A DNA stretch of 64,000 nucleotides, taken from assembly GCA_014379405.1 (NCBI GenBank), contig JACMLU010000004.1:186001-250000 (forward strand), written 5' to 3'. Shown piece by piece: positions 1-8,944 of this stretch; positions within the stretch are counted from its first letter, which is position 1, and each line of letters opens with the position of its first letter. This DNA is from Flavobacterium sp. (GTDB taxonomy: Bacteria; Bacteroidota; Bacteroidia; Flavobacteriales; Flavobacteriaceae). A program made the translations under genes and the position numbers. The notes under the pieces were generated by a model that saw nothing but the letters and a program-made list of their open reading frames with translations, had not been told where the DNA came from and did not search any database.

Positions 1-111
1 ATCCAACACTCCTTGAAAATGATTCAAGACAACCCAATTGTAAAAGAAAAACACACCAAAGTGGTTCCAATGCAATACGATATCCATACCGGAAAAATAG
101 TGAGTTTGTAG
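1..111 (+). CDS. C-terminal end of a probable beta-carbonic anhydrase (partial)
   Basis: An open frame enters from the left edge and stops with TAG at 109-111, leaving 36 residues. The tail contains NPIVKE followed by YDIHTGKIVSL. This resembles the usual end of beta-class carbonic anhydrases, where an NP-V segment is followed by a Y-D-x-x-T-G-x-V-x-x-L strand. The zinc ligands would lie upstream of the window, so the assignment depends only on this short tail. Another protein with a similar ending cannot be excluded. Confidence 0.45.
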   Translation: MQHSLKMIQDNPIVKEKHTKVVPMQYDIHTGKIVSL

Positions 112-273
112 TTTCAAGTTGTTTTTTTGAGATTTTAATTATGGAATAATCTTATATTTACGGGATTGAAAGCTGGTTTATGGTGTAAAACCAACCAAAA
201 TTGGGTGGATTTGGGGTATAAAACGGCTTCTTTTGACAAATTATTTAATATCTAAATACACAATATAAAGAGA

Positions 274-795
274 ATGGCCAATTTAGAATTTTGTAATGAT
301 ATTGCTTGTATCTATTTCGACCCAATCTTTTCTGCTCTTTTAGCTGGTCTATTAGTATATCTTATCGACATTTTTAGAAGCAAAAGAAAGGCAAAAAAAC
401 AATTTGGAAAAATTGCTGGAAATTATGTAGGCTATGGATATTTAACGAAGAAGGACTCTTTAAATATAAAAACAACACCTCAAACTCTTGCATCTATAAA
501 ATATTAAAAAGATAATTTACTTGAAATCTCTGTAACAGAAAATCCAAATACGAAATCTTATGAATGGAAAAGAATAATTTCACTTGAACTTGAAAATTAT
601 GGAACTATTACTTGGAAATATATAATTTTTGAAAAAAATAAGCTTGGTGAAAACAAACACAAATTTGGAATAAAGAAGATTCTAATAAATGAATCCGATG
701 ATTTTATATATTTATACTTAGCCGAAAGCGGCATAAACGACAACAAAGAATTTGAAAGAGAAATCTTTAAGCGAAAAAAGAAAATTAATGACTAA
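274..795 (+). pseudogene. Small membrane-anchored protein gene interrupted by an in-frame TAA
   Basis: The frame starts at ATG 274 and encodes one membrane segment (about residues 17-33) followed by a basic stretch. It meets TAA at 505-507. The same frame then stays open for 95 more codons with normal-looking, charged protein sequence (for example ESDDFIYLYLAESG) and ends at TAA 793-795. Together they would form a protein of about 173 residues. The simplest reading is a gene with a nonsense mutation at codon 78, such as CAA, AAA or GAA changed to TAA. Two separate small genes are less likely because no good start lies just after the stop. I do not recognise the family. Confidence 0.6.
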
Positions 796-950
796 TTCCT
801 CAATTAATAAAAAAAATCTATTAATCCAGTTGAACGCTTCTCAAAGTTTTCTAGAAAACCAAAAAAACATTAGAAACCGAATAGTTTAATCAAAGAAAAA
901 TCCAGCGGATTTTAATATTTATAGAAACAAATTTATTGTTGAAATTCATA

Positions 951-967
951 CGACCCCGCCGGGGTCG
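951..967. repeat. GC-rich intergenic palindrome
   Basis: The arms CGACCCC and GGGGTCG are separated by three bases, in an intergenic stretch that is otherwise strongly AT-rich. Such isolated GC-rich palindromes look like the dispersed short repeats found between flavobacterial genes. No T-run follows, so it is not a typical terminator. The rest of 796-1096 shows nothing else apart from the hairpin at 1040-1075. Confidence 0.6.
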
Positions 968-1039
968 AATACATAACGTCTCCTTTTTTCTATAAATATT
1001 TGAACTTTCCAAGGTCATTTCTTTTTTATATATAAAACA

Positions 1040-1075
1040 AACAAGCCCACTCAAAATAATCTAAGCAGGCTTGTT
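1040..1075 (-). terminator. Hairpin downstream of the nitronate-monooxygenase-like gene
   Basis: The arms AACAAGCC and GGCTTGTT enclose a 20-base loop just past the stop of the leftward gene ending at 1097. On the minus strand a T-rich stretch follows. It is a plausible intrinsic terminator with a long loop. Confidence 0.45.
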
Positions 1076-1096
1076 CTGGAAAACATATAAACACTA

Positions 1097-2911
1097 TTAC
1101 GCAGGTACTAATTCTGGCACTTTAATTTCAACTATTCTTGCTTTATACAATTCAAGTTGGTTTTGAATCTCCTTGATACTGCTTTCAAAATAATGGGAAG
1201 TAGAAAATAAATTTTGGTAAAAACCAATTCCTTCCAACATATTATTTCTGAACGCATTCCATTTTTTTATTTGTCCTGCAGTCAAATCGGCAGTGGCTTC
1301 ACTGATTTCGTTTTTCAAATAATCAATGTACATCTTCAATTCTTTCACAAAAAGATTCGGACGATCTTTATCCGTCATTACATTGGCATTGCCATAAATG
1401 TGTTTTGTCATTTCAGCCAGCGAAACTTCTTTATCAAAATAGGCCATATTCGGACCAGGACAAACAATAACGCCTTGCTCCTGACCAGAAATTCGGATGC
1501 CGTTTTCTAGGTAAGATGCATTGGCAAGACCTACGCAAAGACACGATTTTTCGGTAATGTTGAATTTCATTTTCTCGAAAGTCGAAGCCGACAAGGTATC
1601 TTTTATTTCGTCTAATTCCGCCAATTTCACATCTTGAAATTTTTTGGAAGAAGTACAAATTCCTTCGGGACCAAATTCTTTGCTCAATGCCAAAAACTTT
1701 TTCGGACAAGAACTTCCCGCCTTGTTTTCGTCAATACGTTTTTGTTTGAACATTTCGTTAGTCGTGCCTCGCAAAGTGTTGAAAGGAACTCCCAATGGCG
1801 AAATATGGCTCAAATACAAATCTTCTTCTTTGGCATTCATCAACAATTGTCGTGTTTCAGCATCAACTGAAGTAGCTTCAGGAACCAATAAAAAAGGTGT
1901 TCCCCAACCCACAGAATCCACATTATAATGATCCAACAAGAATTCATGTTCTTCTGAAGTTCCCACTCCTCCTTGAACAGTAATTTTTAAATCCAATGGT
2001 TGTTCTGGAACGTGCAATTCTTTTTGCGCCAAAACTTTCACCATAATATCGTGAGCCGATTGAACCAATTGGTCTTTTTTATGTTTGAATTCTTCCAAAA
2101 TTGGTCCCAATAAAAATCCCTCGGTAGCAAAAGCGTGTCCTCCACAATTCAATCCTGATTCGATGCGGTATTCCGAAACCCAAAGCCCTTTTTTGGCCAA
2201 GTAATTTCCTTGAATCATCGCCGAACGAAAATCGCTCACTTTCAGCGTAATTTTCTTTTTTAAAGTATTGTTGAAATCTGGAAAAAAGTCTTTGAAATTT
2301 TCAAAATAGGCAAACAATCTTGGATTCATCCCCGCTGAAAGCACAACTGAAGAAGTCAAATTACTATTGGCAAACCCACGAAGTGCAGCGTGTGCATCAT
2401 TGAATTCTACTGGTAATTGTTCGTCTTTAATGAAATTGTCTTTATCCAGTTTCGTCATAATATTCACGTCGATATCTCCAGGCGAAAGATTGTTTTCAAG
2501 GTACTGTTTGATATTTTCCTTGAATGCAATGCCGTCTTCCAACAAGTTTTCCAATCCTTTTTTGATTTCGGATTTGTTGGGCAACATAGCAATATAATTA
2601 TCTAAAGCCACTTTGCTTTCTGCTAATTCTATTTTGAAATTTTCAAATTTTTCTTTTACAATTTTGTCTACCAAGTTCAAATAGGACGTAATTCGCTCTG
2701 CACGATAATCGTGTATTTTTTGGGTAATATCGTGATAAGGCATGTCGAATTTTTTACTGTAAAAGACTCTCATTTTCTCAATCAATTCATCATCAGCAAT
2801 AGAAACTACTGAAGAAACCCCATACTTTGCCACTCGAATAGGACTATCAATCGTGTATGCCAATCCCATTACGGGTATGTGGAAAGTATGTAACGTTTTA
2901 TTTGTTGTCAT
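1097..2911 (-). CDS. Large nitronate monooxygenase-like (FMN TIM-barrel) protein with a Cys-rich C-terminal part
   Basis: This 604-residue protein is probably cytoplasmic, with no signal peptide. The N-terminus (IPVMGLAYTIDSPIRVAKYG) and a later QGGVGTSEEHE ... VDSVGWGTPFLLVPEA segment resemble the flavin and phosphate-binding strands of nitronate monooxygenase, FabK and PfaD-type TIM barrels. That is inferred by eye, and the protein is much longer than those families (about 320-540 aa). Cysteines cluster in the last third (SSCPKKF, EGICTSS, KSCLCVG, VIVCPGP), which could bind metal or an Fe-S cluster. An alternative TTG start at 2947 overlaps the -7 element at 2945-2952, so the ATG at 2911 (MTTNKTLHTF) is preferred. 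It stands alone and is divergent from nadA. A Crp/Fnr-type box lies upstream at 2975-2988. The true reaction is unknown. Confidence 0.55.
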   Translation of the reverse strand: MTTNKTLHTFHIPVMGLAYTIDSPIRVAKYGVSSVVSIADDELIEKMRVFYSKKFDMPYHDITQKIHDYRAERITSYLNLVDKIVKEKFENFKIELAESKVALDNYIAMLPNKSEIKKGLENLLEDGIAFKENIKQYLENNLSPGDIDVNIMTKLDKDNFIKDEQLPVEFNDAHAALRGFANSNLTSSVVLSAGMNPRLFAYFENFKDFFPDFNNTLKKKITLKVSDFRSAMIQGNYLAKKGLWVSEYRIESGLNCGGHAFATEGFLLGPILEEFKHKKDQLVQSAHDIMVKVLAQKELHVPEQPLDLKITVQGGVGTSEEHEFLLDHYNVDSVGWGTPFLLVPEATSVDAETRQLLMNAKEEDLYLSHISPLGVPFNTLRGTTNEMFKQKRIDENKAGSSCPKKFLALSKEFGPEGICTSSKKFQDVKLAELDEIKDTLSASTFEKMKFNITEKSCLCVGLANASYLENGIRISGQEQGVIVCPGPNMAYFDKEVSLAEMTKHIYGNANVMTDKDRPNLFVKELKMYIDYLKNEISEATADLTAGQIKKWNAFRNNMLEGIGFYQNLFSTSHYFESSIKEIQNQLELYKARIVEIKVPELVPA

Positions 2912-2944
2912 GCTATAAAATAATTTTGGTTTAATATCTATGGG

Positions 2945-2988
2945 CAAAGGTCGGGAAAGCCATTTGCATAAAACCTGATAATTATCAT
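2945..2988 (-). promoter_or_regulatory. Crp/Fnr-type box plus -7 element for the 604-aa gene
   Basis: Read leftward, ATGATAATTATCAG occupies 2988-2975. It contains the perfect 12-bp palindrome TGATAATTATCA. After exactly 26 bases comes TTTG (2948-2945) in the element GACCTTTG. This is the same layout as the boxes upstream of the Crp/Fnr gene, the fasciclin gene, the nos operon and the surface-protein gene. Confidence 0.6.
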
Positions 2989-3098
2989 ACCTTCTTATCC
3001 TTAATTATAGATTTTCAACAACATTCGAAACAATTTCTCCCATTAAAAAAAGACAGATACATAACTTTTTTTCAATTTATTGTTTTTCAAAATAAGTG

Positions 3099-3106
3099 TA
3101 TCTTTG
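3099..3106 (+). promoter_or_regulatory. Bacteroidota -7 element for nadAB
   Basis: TATCTTTG matches the TAnnTTTG consensus, 60 bases upstream of the nadA start. A TTG at 3080-3082 could serve as the -33 element, although the spacing of 16 is a little short. No Crp/Fnr-type box lies at the expected position, so the gene pair looks independently expressed. Confidence 0.45.
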
Positions 3107-3165
3107 TACGGTATTATTTTTACACCAAAAAATAGTTAAAACAAGAATACTAAAATTGATTAAGG

Positions 3166-4095
3166 ATGAAAAGTCTTAAAGAACGAATACTGGAACTAAA
3201 GAAAGAAAAAAATGCGGTTATTTTGGCGCATTATTATCAAGAAGCCGATATTCAAGATGTGGCAGATTATGTGGGTGATAGCTTGGGCTTGTCTCAAGAA
3301 GCAATGAAAGTGGATGCCGACATTATCCTTTTTGCAGGTGTGCATTTTATGGCCGAAACTGCAAAAATTCTTAACCCATCCAAAAAGGTAATTCTTCCTG
3401 ATTTAAAGGCGGGTTGTTCGCTTGCTGAGTCTTGTCCTCCAGAAGATTTCAAGAAATTTACCGAGGCACATCCCGACCACATTGTCATCACTTATGTGAA
3501 TTGTTCTGCCGAAGTAAAAGCTTTGACGGATATTGTGGTTACTTCTTCGAATGCCGTTAAAATCGTAAACTCGATTCCAAAAGACAAACCTATTATATTT
3601 GCTCCGGATAAAAATTTAGGTAAATACGTGATGGAACAAACTGGCCGCGATATGTTGCTTTGGGACGGTTCTTGCGTAGTGCATGAAGCTTTTTCATTAG
3701 ATAAACTGATTGCCCTGTACAAAAAAAATCCAGATGCCAAAATCATTGCGCACCCAGAATCGGAAACGCATATTCTAAAAACGGCCAACTACATTGGTTC
3801 GACTGCCGGAATGATTGATTTTGTAAAAAAAGACCCGAGCAACAAATTTATTGTAGCCACCGAAGCCGGTATTCTTCATAAAATGAAACAGGAAGTTCCT
3901 GAAAAAATATTAATTCCGGCACCTTCAAACGAAGATAATACTTGTGCTTGTAGCGAATGCGGTTATATGAAAATGAACACTTTGCAAAAAGTGTACGACT
4001 GTTTACTCAACGAAACTCCTGAAATCACCGTTCCAGAAGACATCATGAAAAAAGCATTGATTCCTATCGAACGCATGCTTGAATTATCTAAATAA
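3166..4095 (+). CDS. nadA: Quinolinate synthase A
   Basis: NadA condenses iminoaspartate with dihydroxyacetone phosphate to make quinolinate in NAD biosynthesis, using a labile [4Fe-4S] cluster in the cytoplasm. The 309 residues cover the whole family length. The start motif [19 protein letters not shown] (from residue 21) is diagnostic. Candidate cluster cysteines are C84 (AGCSLAE), C170 (DGSCVVHE) and one of C260, C262 or C265 in [11 protein letters not shown]. The stop codon overlaps the nadB start by one base (TAATG), showing translational coupling. A -7 element lies at 3099-3106. Confidence 0.96.
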   Translation: MKSLKERILELKKEKNAVILAHYYQEADIQDVADYVGDSLGLSQEAMKVDADIILFAGVHFMAETAKILNPSKKVILPDLKAGCSLAESCPPEDFKKFTEAHPDHIVITYVNCSAEVKALTDIVVTSSNAVKIVNSIPKDKPIIFAPDKNLGKYVMEQTGRDMLLWDGSCVVHEAFSLDKLIALYKKNPDAKIIAHPESETHILKTANYIGSTAGMIDFVKKDPSNKFIVATEAGILHKMKQEVPEKILIPAPSNEDNTCACSECGYMKMNTLQKVYDCLLNETPEITVPEDIMKKALIPIERMLELSK

Positions 4096-5630
4096 TGATC
4101 CAAACAAATTACTTAATTATAGGTTCCGGTGTGGCTGGATTGACTTTTGCCGTAAAAATTGCAGAACGTTTTCCAGATAAAAAAGTCACGATTGTTACCA
4201 AGGCAAACGAAAACGAATCCAATACGAGATATGCTCAAGGAGGAATTGCAATTGTAACAGATATTATTGGTGATTCCTACCAAAAACACATTCAGGACAC
4301 TTTAATATGCGGCGATGGTTTGTGTGACGAATCAGTAGTGGAAATGGTGATTACCGAAGGTCCAAAACGATTAAAGGAATTGATTGAATGGGGAGCTAAA
4401 TTTGACAAAAATACCGAAGGAACTTTGGATTTAGGAAAAGAAGGTGGCCATTCCGAAAACAGAGTGGTGCATCATAAAGACCAAACGGGACAAGAAATTC
4501 AACGTGCTATTTTATCTCAAGTACACCAAAAAGAAAATATTACGGTTTTAGATTATCATCTAGCGATTGATTTAATTACCGAAAACAACAAATGTTTGGG
4601 TGCTTATGTTTTAGATCAAAAAACAAAAGAAGTCCTCACTTTTCAATCCGAATTTACCTTGCTTGCCACTGGCGGAATTGGACATTTGTATGGACATACT
4701 ACCAATCCAGTAATTGCTACTGGTGACGGAATTGCAATGGCTTCGAGAGCGAATGCCGTCATCAAGGAAATGGAATTTATCCAGTTTCATCCAACAGCTT
4801 TGTACGATGCTTCTACAGGAACTTCTTTCTTGATTTCGGAGGCGGTTCGTGGTTTTGGTGCTTATTTGCGTACCAAAAACGGTCATCGATTTATGCTTGA
4901 TTATGATTCCAGAGGCGATTTGGCTTCCCGTGATATTGTTTCGCAAAGCATCGATTTGGAACTTAAAAAAACAGGAGACGATTGTGTTTATTTGGATTGT
5001 ACGCATTTGGATTTAGAAGGTTTTATGAAACATTTTCCAATGATTTACGAACGTTGCAAAAGCGTTGGTATTGATATTGCCAAAGATTGGATTCCCGTAG
5101 TTCCTGCCCAACATTATCTTTGCGGCGGAATTGTGGTGGACAAAAACGGAAAAACTTCCGTAGAAAACTTATTTGCCTGTGGCGAATGTTCGAGAACCGG
5201 ATTACACGGTGCAAATCGTCTGGCATCCAATTCACTTTTGGAAGCCTTGGTGTATTCAGATAAAATATACCATTATTTAGAAAATCATTCTTTTGAAAAA
5301 GGCTCATTTACAGGAACAGTTTCCGATTGGAAATTGACTTCAAAACCTGAAATAAATCTTGATTATGTTGCCAAAGCAAAAGCTGAATTACAACTTTTGA
5401 TGCGTCAAAATGCCGGAATTGTCCGCAATGATACTGATTTAATCAAAGCCAAAAAACAGCTTTCCAATTGGAAAAACGAAGTGGAAAAACAGATAAAAAG
5501 CCACAATGTCAATCCGGAATTGTATGAATTGCAGAATATGATTACTATCGGAAGTTTAATCGTTCAACAATCCATTGACAGGAAAGAAAATCGCGGCGGA
5601 CTAGTGAAGATTAATCCAAAAAGTACTTAA
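4095..5630 (+). CDS. nadB: L-aspartate oxidase
   Basis: This FAD enzyme oxidises L-aspartate to iminoaspartate, the substrate of NadA. The 511 residues show the N-terminal dinucleotide motif GSGVAGLTFAVKIAE (about residues 8-22). They also show the RYAQGGIA motif and the succinate dehydrogenase/fumarate reductase-like HPTALYD and VPAQHYLCGGI active-site segments. GLHGANRLASNSLLEALVYS follows, and then a helical C-terminal domain. It overlaps nadA by one base and forms a two-gene operon with it. The length is normal for the family. Confidence 0.96.
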   Translation: MIQTNYLIIGSGVAGLTFAVKIAERFPDKKVTIVTKANENESNTRYAQGGIAIVTDIIGDSYQKHIQDTLICGDGLCDESVVEMVITEGPKRLKELIEWGAKFDKNTEGTLDLGKEGGHSENRVVHHKDQTGQEIQRAILSQVHQKENITVLDYHLAIDLITENNKCLGAYVLDQKTKEVLTFQSEFTLLATGGIGHLYGHTTNPVIATGDGIAMASRANAVIKEMEFIQFHPTALYDASTGTSFLISEAVRGFGAYLRTKNGHRFMLDYDSRGDLASRDIVSQSIDLELKKTGDDCVYLDCTHLDLEGFMKHFPMIYERCKSVGIDIAKDWIPVVPAQHYLCGGIVVDKNGKTSVENLFACGECSRTGLHGANRLASNSLLEALVYSDKIYHYLENHSFEKGSFTGTVSDWKLTSKPEINLDYVAKAKAELQLLMRQNAGIVRNDTDLIKAKKQLSNWKNEVEKQIKSHNVNPELYELQNMITIGSLIVQQSIDRKENRGGLVKINPKST

Positions 5631-5714
5631 TAAACACAAAAAAAGATCTCCTTTTTTCCAATAAAAACAGACAGGCAAACTTATTTTTTTGATTATTTTC
5701 ATTAGTTTTATTGA

Positions 5715-6914
5715 ATGAAAAATAAATTCCTTTTATCGCTACTGCTATTGGTAGTTCTTGAAGTCGCGGCTCAAGACAAGGACACTTATTTTATCACTCC
5801 CAAAAACGATACTATTATTCAAAAAGATGGTGTCGATTATTTGATTCAATTATTCAAAATCAACAGGAGTCAGGAAAAGATTCAAAACAAGAAAATTAAT
5901 TTTTCGTTTTTTCCAACCGATGCTAGAAATGCCGGCGAAAGAGTATTGGTTTCCTCTTTCAATGCCACTTTTTTGCTTGGAGATAAATCCAATACCAATA
6001 ATTCTACTATTTATCTAATTCCATATATTTCATTTAATAAACAATACGGAATTGAACTTTATCCCACCATTTGGCTCAAGGAAAACAGTTGGAATTTTGT
6101 TGGCGAATATTTTGCATTAAACTTTCCGCAAGATACTTGGGGTTTGGGAGGAAATACCCCCGAAAGCAACGAAACTTTGGTTGATGGTAAACAAATACGA
6201 TTTCACCAAAATATCCTGAAAGGTATTTTTCCAAATCTTGCTGTTGGATTAGGCTATCAATTCGACCAACATTATGAACTTCAAATAAAAGATTCCAACA
6301 TTAATACAGACAATCCTGAATTTCCCGAAGCAACAACTGGAAAAAGCATTTCTTCCGGCTTGTCTTTACCCATTGTTTATGACAACAGAAAAAACATTAT
6401 CAATCCCCAAAGAGGGTTTTATTCGAGTTTTACTTATCTGTACAACAGCCCTGCTTTGGGTAGCGACAACAAATGGCAATCCGTATTTTTAGATGTCCGA
6501 AAATATTTTTCAATCCCTTATGCCCGAAGTGTTTTGGGTTTTCGATCCTACTACTGGTCCATTGTTTCGGGTAAAGTTCCCTATTTTGATTTGCCCTCTA
6601 CCCGATCAGAACCAATCACCGGTATGTCTTCCCGGGGAATTCAAAAAAACAGGTATCGAAGTAATGCAATGCTTTTCTTCGAATCCGAATACCGATTCAA
6701 CATTACACAAAATGGCTTTGTAGGCGGCGTGCTCTTTGCCAATACAACTTCCGCATCAGAATATGCCACCCAACATTTCAAACATTGGCAACCTGCAATT
6801 GGAACTGGAGTTCGACTAAAATTTAACAAATACACCAAAGTTAATGTTGCCCTAGATTTTGGAATCAGTAAAGATTACGCAAGTGTTTATCTGAATATTG
6901 GAGAGGCTTTTTAG
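5715..6914 (+). CDS. Outer-membrane beta-barrel protein, surface antigen (D15/Omp85 C-terminal) type
   Basis: The 399-residue protein begins with a Sec signal peptide (MKNKFLLSLLLLVVLEVAAQ) and is rich in alternating beta-strand sequence. IINPQRGFYSSFTYLYN, followed by a long run of aromatic-rich strands ending in VYLNIGEAF, resembles the C-terminal barrel of the Omp85/surface antigen family. No POTRA repeats are apparent, so it would be a short barrel-only member. It lies 84 bases after nadB, perhaps with its own promoter. The function is unknown. Confidence 0.65.
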   Translation: MKNKFLLSLLLLVVLEVAAQDKDTYFITPKNDTIIQKDGVDYLIQLFKINRSQEKIQNKKINFSFFPTDARNAGERVLVSSFNATFLLGDKSNTNNSTIYLIPYISFNKQYGIELYPTIWLKENSWNFVGEYFALNFPQDTWGLGGNTPESNETLVDGKQIRFHQNILKGIFPNLAVGLGYQFDQHYELQIKDSNINTDNPEFPEATTGKSISSGLSLPIVYDNRKNIINPQRGFYSSFTYLYNSPALGSDNKWQSVFLDVRKYFSIPYARSVLGFRSYYWSIVSGKVPYFDLPSTRSEPITGMSSRGIQKNRYRSNAMLFFESEYRFNITQNGFVGGVLFANTTSASEYATQHFKHWQPAIGTGVRLKFNKYTKVNVALDFGISKDYASVYLNIGEAF

Positions 6915-6943
6915 AGTAATTTATTGGGTCTAAAATCATTTTT

Positions 6944-6988
6944 ATGATTGAGGTCATATTTTCTTTAACATTATAAAAATTAAATTTG
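6944..6988 (+). promoter_or_regulatory. Crp/Fnr-type box plus -7 element (autoregulatory site)
   Basis: ATGATTGAGGTCAT at 6944-6957 is followed, after 27 bases, by TTTG in the perfect -7 element TAAATTTG (6981-6988). The start codon of the Crp/Fnr gene is 64 bases further on. The geometry equals that of the other four boxes within one base. Confidence 0.65.
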
Positions 6989-7052
6989 TGGCCATAAGTT
7001 GTATTTGCCAAGTAAATTGCGAAAAAATACATAAAATCACTCAACTTCAGTT

Positions 7053-7646
7053 ATGCAAATAGATTTAGATTTACTTTATTCTTGGGGCGCCGTTGCCAAA
7101 AAATACAAGAAAAATGAAATTATTTTTGATGAAGATGACGTAGCTAATTTTTACTATCAAATCCTTGATGGAAGTGTACGATTGTTTAATTCGAATGACG
7201 AAGGCAAGGAGTTTACCCAAGGGATTTTTTGCACAGGAGATGGTTTTGGCGAACCACCTTTATTTATCAATGAAACCTATCCTTCAAAAGCCATAACAAT
7301 ACAGGACAGTACCATTATAAAATTATCCAAAGACAAATTTTTCAAGATTCTTGACGAATATCCGTCCATCCAGAAAAAGTTTTTGATTTTACTGGCTCAA
7401 AAAATTCATTCCAAATCAAGGACTTCCAAAGAAATCATCAATCAAAAACCAGAATTTAGAATAATCGCATTTTTAAATTCCTTCAAGAAAAAATCAGGAA
7501 GTACCAATGAAAAAATACTGATTCCCTACACCCGTCAGGAAATTGCCAACTATACCGGCTTGCGGGTGGAAACGGTTATTCGCGTTTTTGCCCAAATGAA
7601 CAAAAACAACAAGGTCGAAATCATTCATCATAAAATCTATTATTAA
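7053..7646 (+). CDS. Crp/Fnr family transcriptional regulator
   Basis: The 197-residue protein has an N-terminal cyclic-nucleotide-type sensor barrel (about residues 15-120, with GDGFGEPPLF) and a C-terminal winged helix (about 150-197). The recognition helix reads TRQEIANYTGLRVETVIRVF. It resembles Fnr (VETISR) but has Ile where Fnr has Ser. Only one cysteine is visible, so it cannot carry the Fnr four-cysteine [4Fe-4S] sensor. A haem- or NO-sensing type (DNR/NnrR-like) or an unknown ligand is more likely. It overlaps the next gene by one base (TAATG), so the two are coupled. A probable autoregulatory box lies at 6944-6957. It is the leading candidate to control the boxes listed here. Confidence 0.85.
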   Translation: MQIDLDLLYSWGAVAKKYKKNEIIFDEDDVANFYYQILDGSVRLFNSNDEGKEFTQGIFCTGDGFGEPPLFINETYPSKAITIQDSTIIKLSKDKFFKILDEYPSIQKKFLILLAQKIHSKSRTSKEIINQKPEFRIIAFLNSFKKKSGSTNEKILIPYTRQEIANYTGLRVETVIRVFAQMNKNNKVEIIHHKIYY

Positions 7647-8878
7647 TGGCATTGAACATCAAATTTTGGTTAAAAATTTCGTTGCTAAACCTTTGTATCG
7701 TTGCCGCTCTTGGTGTTTTGATGCGTTATAAAATTGGTTTCGAATTCCCGTATTTAGACCAAAAACACCTGCAACATTCCCATTCGCATTTTGCTTTTTC
7801 GGGTTGGCTAAGCCATACTTTGATGGTGTTGATGGTGTATTTTCTTCAAACTAAAATCACTAGTTTCAACGGGAATAAATATAAAAACATCATTATTTCC
7901 AACTTGATTTGTTCCTACGGAATGCTGGTTTCTTTCATCATCGAAGGCTATGGATTGGTTTCCATACTATTATCCACGGCTTCCATATTCGTTTCCTATA
8001 TTTTTGCATACCAATTCCTCAAGGATTTAAAACTATTGAATGATGATTGGATTGCAAAAAATTGGTTAAAAGCTGCTTTGGTTTTCAATGTCATCTCCTC
8101 TTTGGGCACTTTCTATTTGGCTTACATGATGGCAAGCAAAAATGTCGTGCTGGACTTGTATCATTCCTCGATTTATTTTTACCTGCATTTTCAGTATAAT
8201 GGTTGGTTTTTCTTTGCTTGCATGGGCTTGGCTTTTGGTTTTTTTAACCTTCGAAAATCCGAACATTCCTTTTATAAAATTTCGTTTAAATTATTCGCTA
8301 CGGCTTGCATTCCAGCTTATTTACTATCAATACTTTGGTTAGATTTACCTATTTGGCTTTATGTAATTGCTGTAATTTCGGCTTTAATTCAAGTTTTTAC
8401 TTGGTTCAGACTCTTGGCAGTTTTAATAAAAACAAGAAAGGATTCACTAGGAAATTATGCGCCACTATTGCGATACATTTTACTATTCGTAAGTTTTGCG
8501 TTGAGCATCAAATTAGTACTGCAGTTGGGTTCCACCATTCCAGCCATTAGCCAACTGGCTTTCGGTTTTAGACCTATAGTTATTGCTTATTTACATTTGG
8601 TTTTGCTGGCTATAATGAGCTTGTTTATATTATTTTACATTTATGCGAATCATTTAATTGTAATCAACAAAAAAATAAAATATGGAATACTCCTATTTTC
8701 GATTGGCGTCATATTAAACGAAATTATTTTGGCAATCCAAGGGCTGGCAGCATTTAGTTACATTCCAATTCCTTATGTGAATGAAATCCTGTTTGGCATT
8801 GCAATGCTTCTATTCATCGGAATTGGAACTATCGCCTATTTTTCCATTAAAAAAGTTAAAAATAAGCCTCTTTTATGA
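7646..8878 (+). CDS. Polytopic membrane protein with conserved-looking histidines, possibly haem-copper-oxidase subunit I-like
   Basis: This 410-residue integral membrane protein has about 11-12 hydrophobic segments and no signal peptide. Helix-flanking histidines stand out: HLQHSHSHFAFSGWLSH near residues 37-52, YHSSIYFYLHFQYNGW near 165-185, and YLH and ANH near 310-330. The H-x-H-F...GW pattern resembles the haem-ligand helices of haem-copper oxidases and NO reductases. The match is only by eye and the usual copper-site motif is not evident. It is translationally coupled to the Crp/Fnr regulator, so it probably acts in the same physiology (NO or N2O handling, or redox sensing). The function is not established. 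Confidence 0.55.
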   Translation: MALNIKFWLKISLLNLCIVAALGVLMRYKIGFEFPYLDQKHLQHSHSHFAFSGWLSHTLMVLMVYFLQTKITSFNGNKYKNIIISNLICSYGMLVSFIIEGYGLVSILLSTASIFVSYIFAYQFLKDLKLLNDDWIAKNWLKAALVFNVISSLGTFYLAYMMASKNVVLDLYHSSIYFYLHFQYNGWFFFACMGLAFGFFNLRKSEHSFYKISFKLFATACIPAYLLSILWLDLPIWLYVIAVISALIQVFTWFRLLAVLIKTRKDSLGNYAPLLRYILLFVSFALSIKLVLQLGSTIPAISQLAFGFRPIVIAYLHLVLLAIMSLFILFYIYANHLIVINKKIKYGILLFSIGVILNEIILAIQGLAAFSYIPIPYVNEILFGIAMLLFIGIGTIAYFSIKKVKNKPLL

Positions 8879-8918
8879 TTGCACTCATAAAATAAAAGTT
8901 TAAAAATTAAGTGCTTTG
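8875..8918 (+). promoter_or_regulatory. Crp/Fnr-type box plus -7-like element for the fasciclin gene
   Basis: ATGATTGCACTCAT at 8875-8888 is followed after 26 bases by TTTG (8915-8918). The TA of the -7 consensus is degraded to GT, as expected for an activator-dependent promoter. The box overlaps the stop codon of the upstream membrane-protein gene, so the fasciclin gene is a separate transcription unit. Confidence 0.6.
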
Positions 8919-8944
8919 CTTTACAAACTATAAGTATCTTAATT

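Noticed and set aside
3063..3106. nadAB as a member of the same regulon
   Set aside because: The -7 element is present, but the sequence at the expected box position is plain AT-rich DNA.
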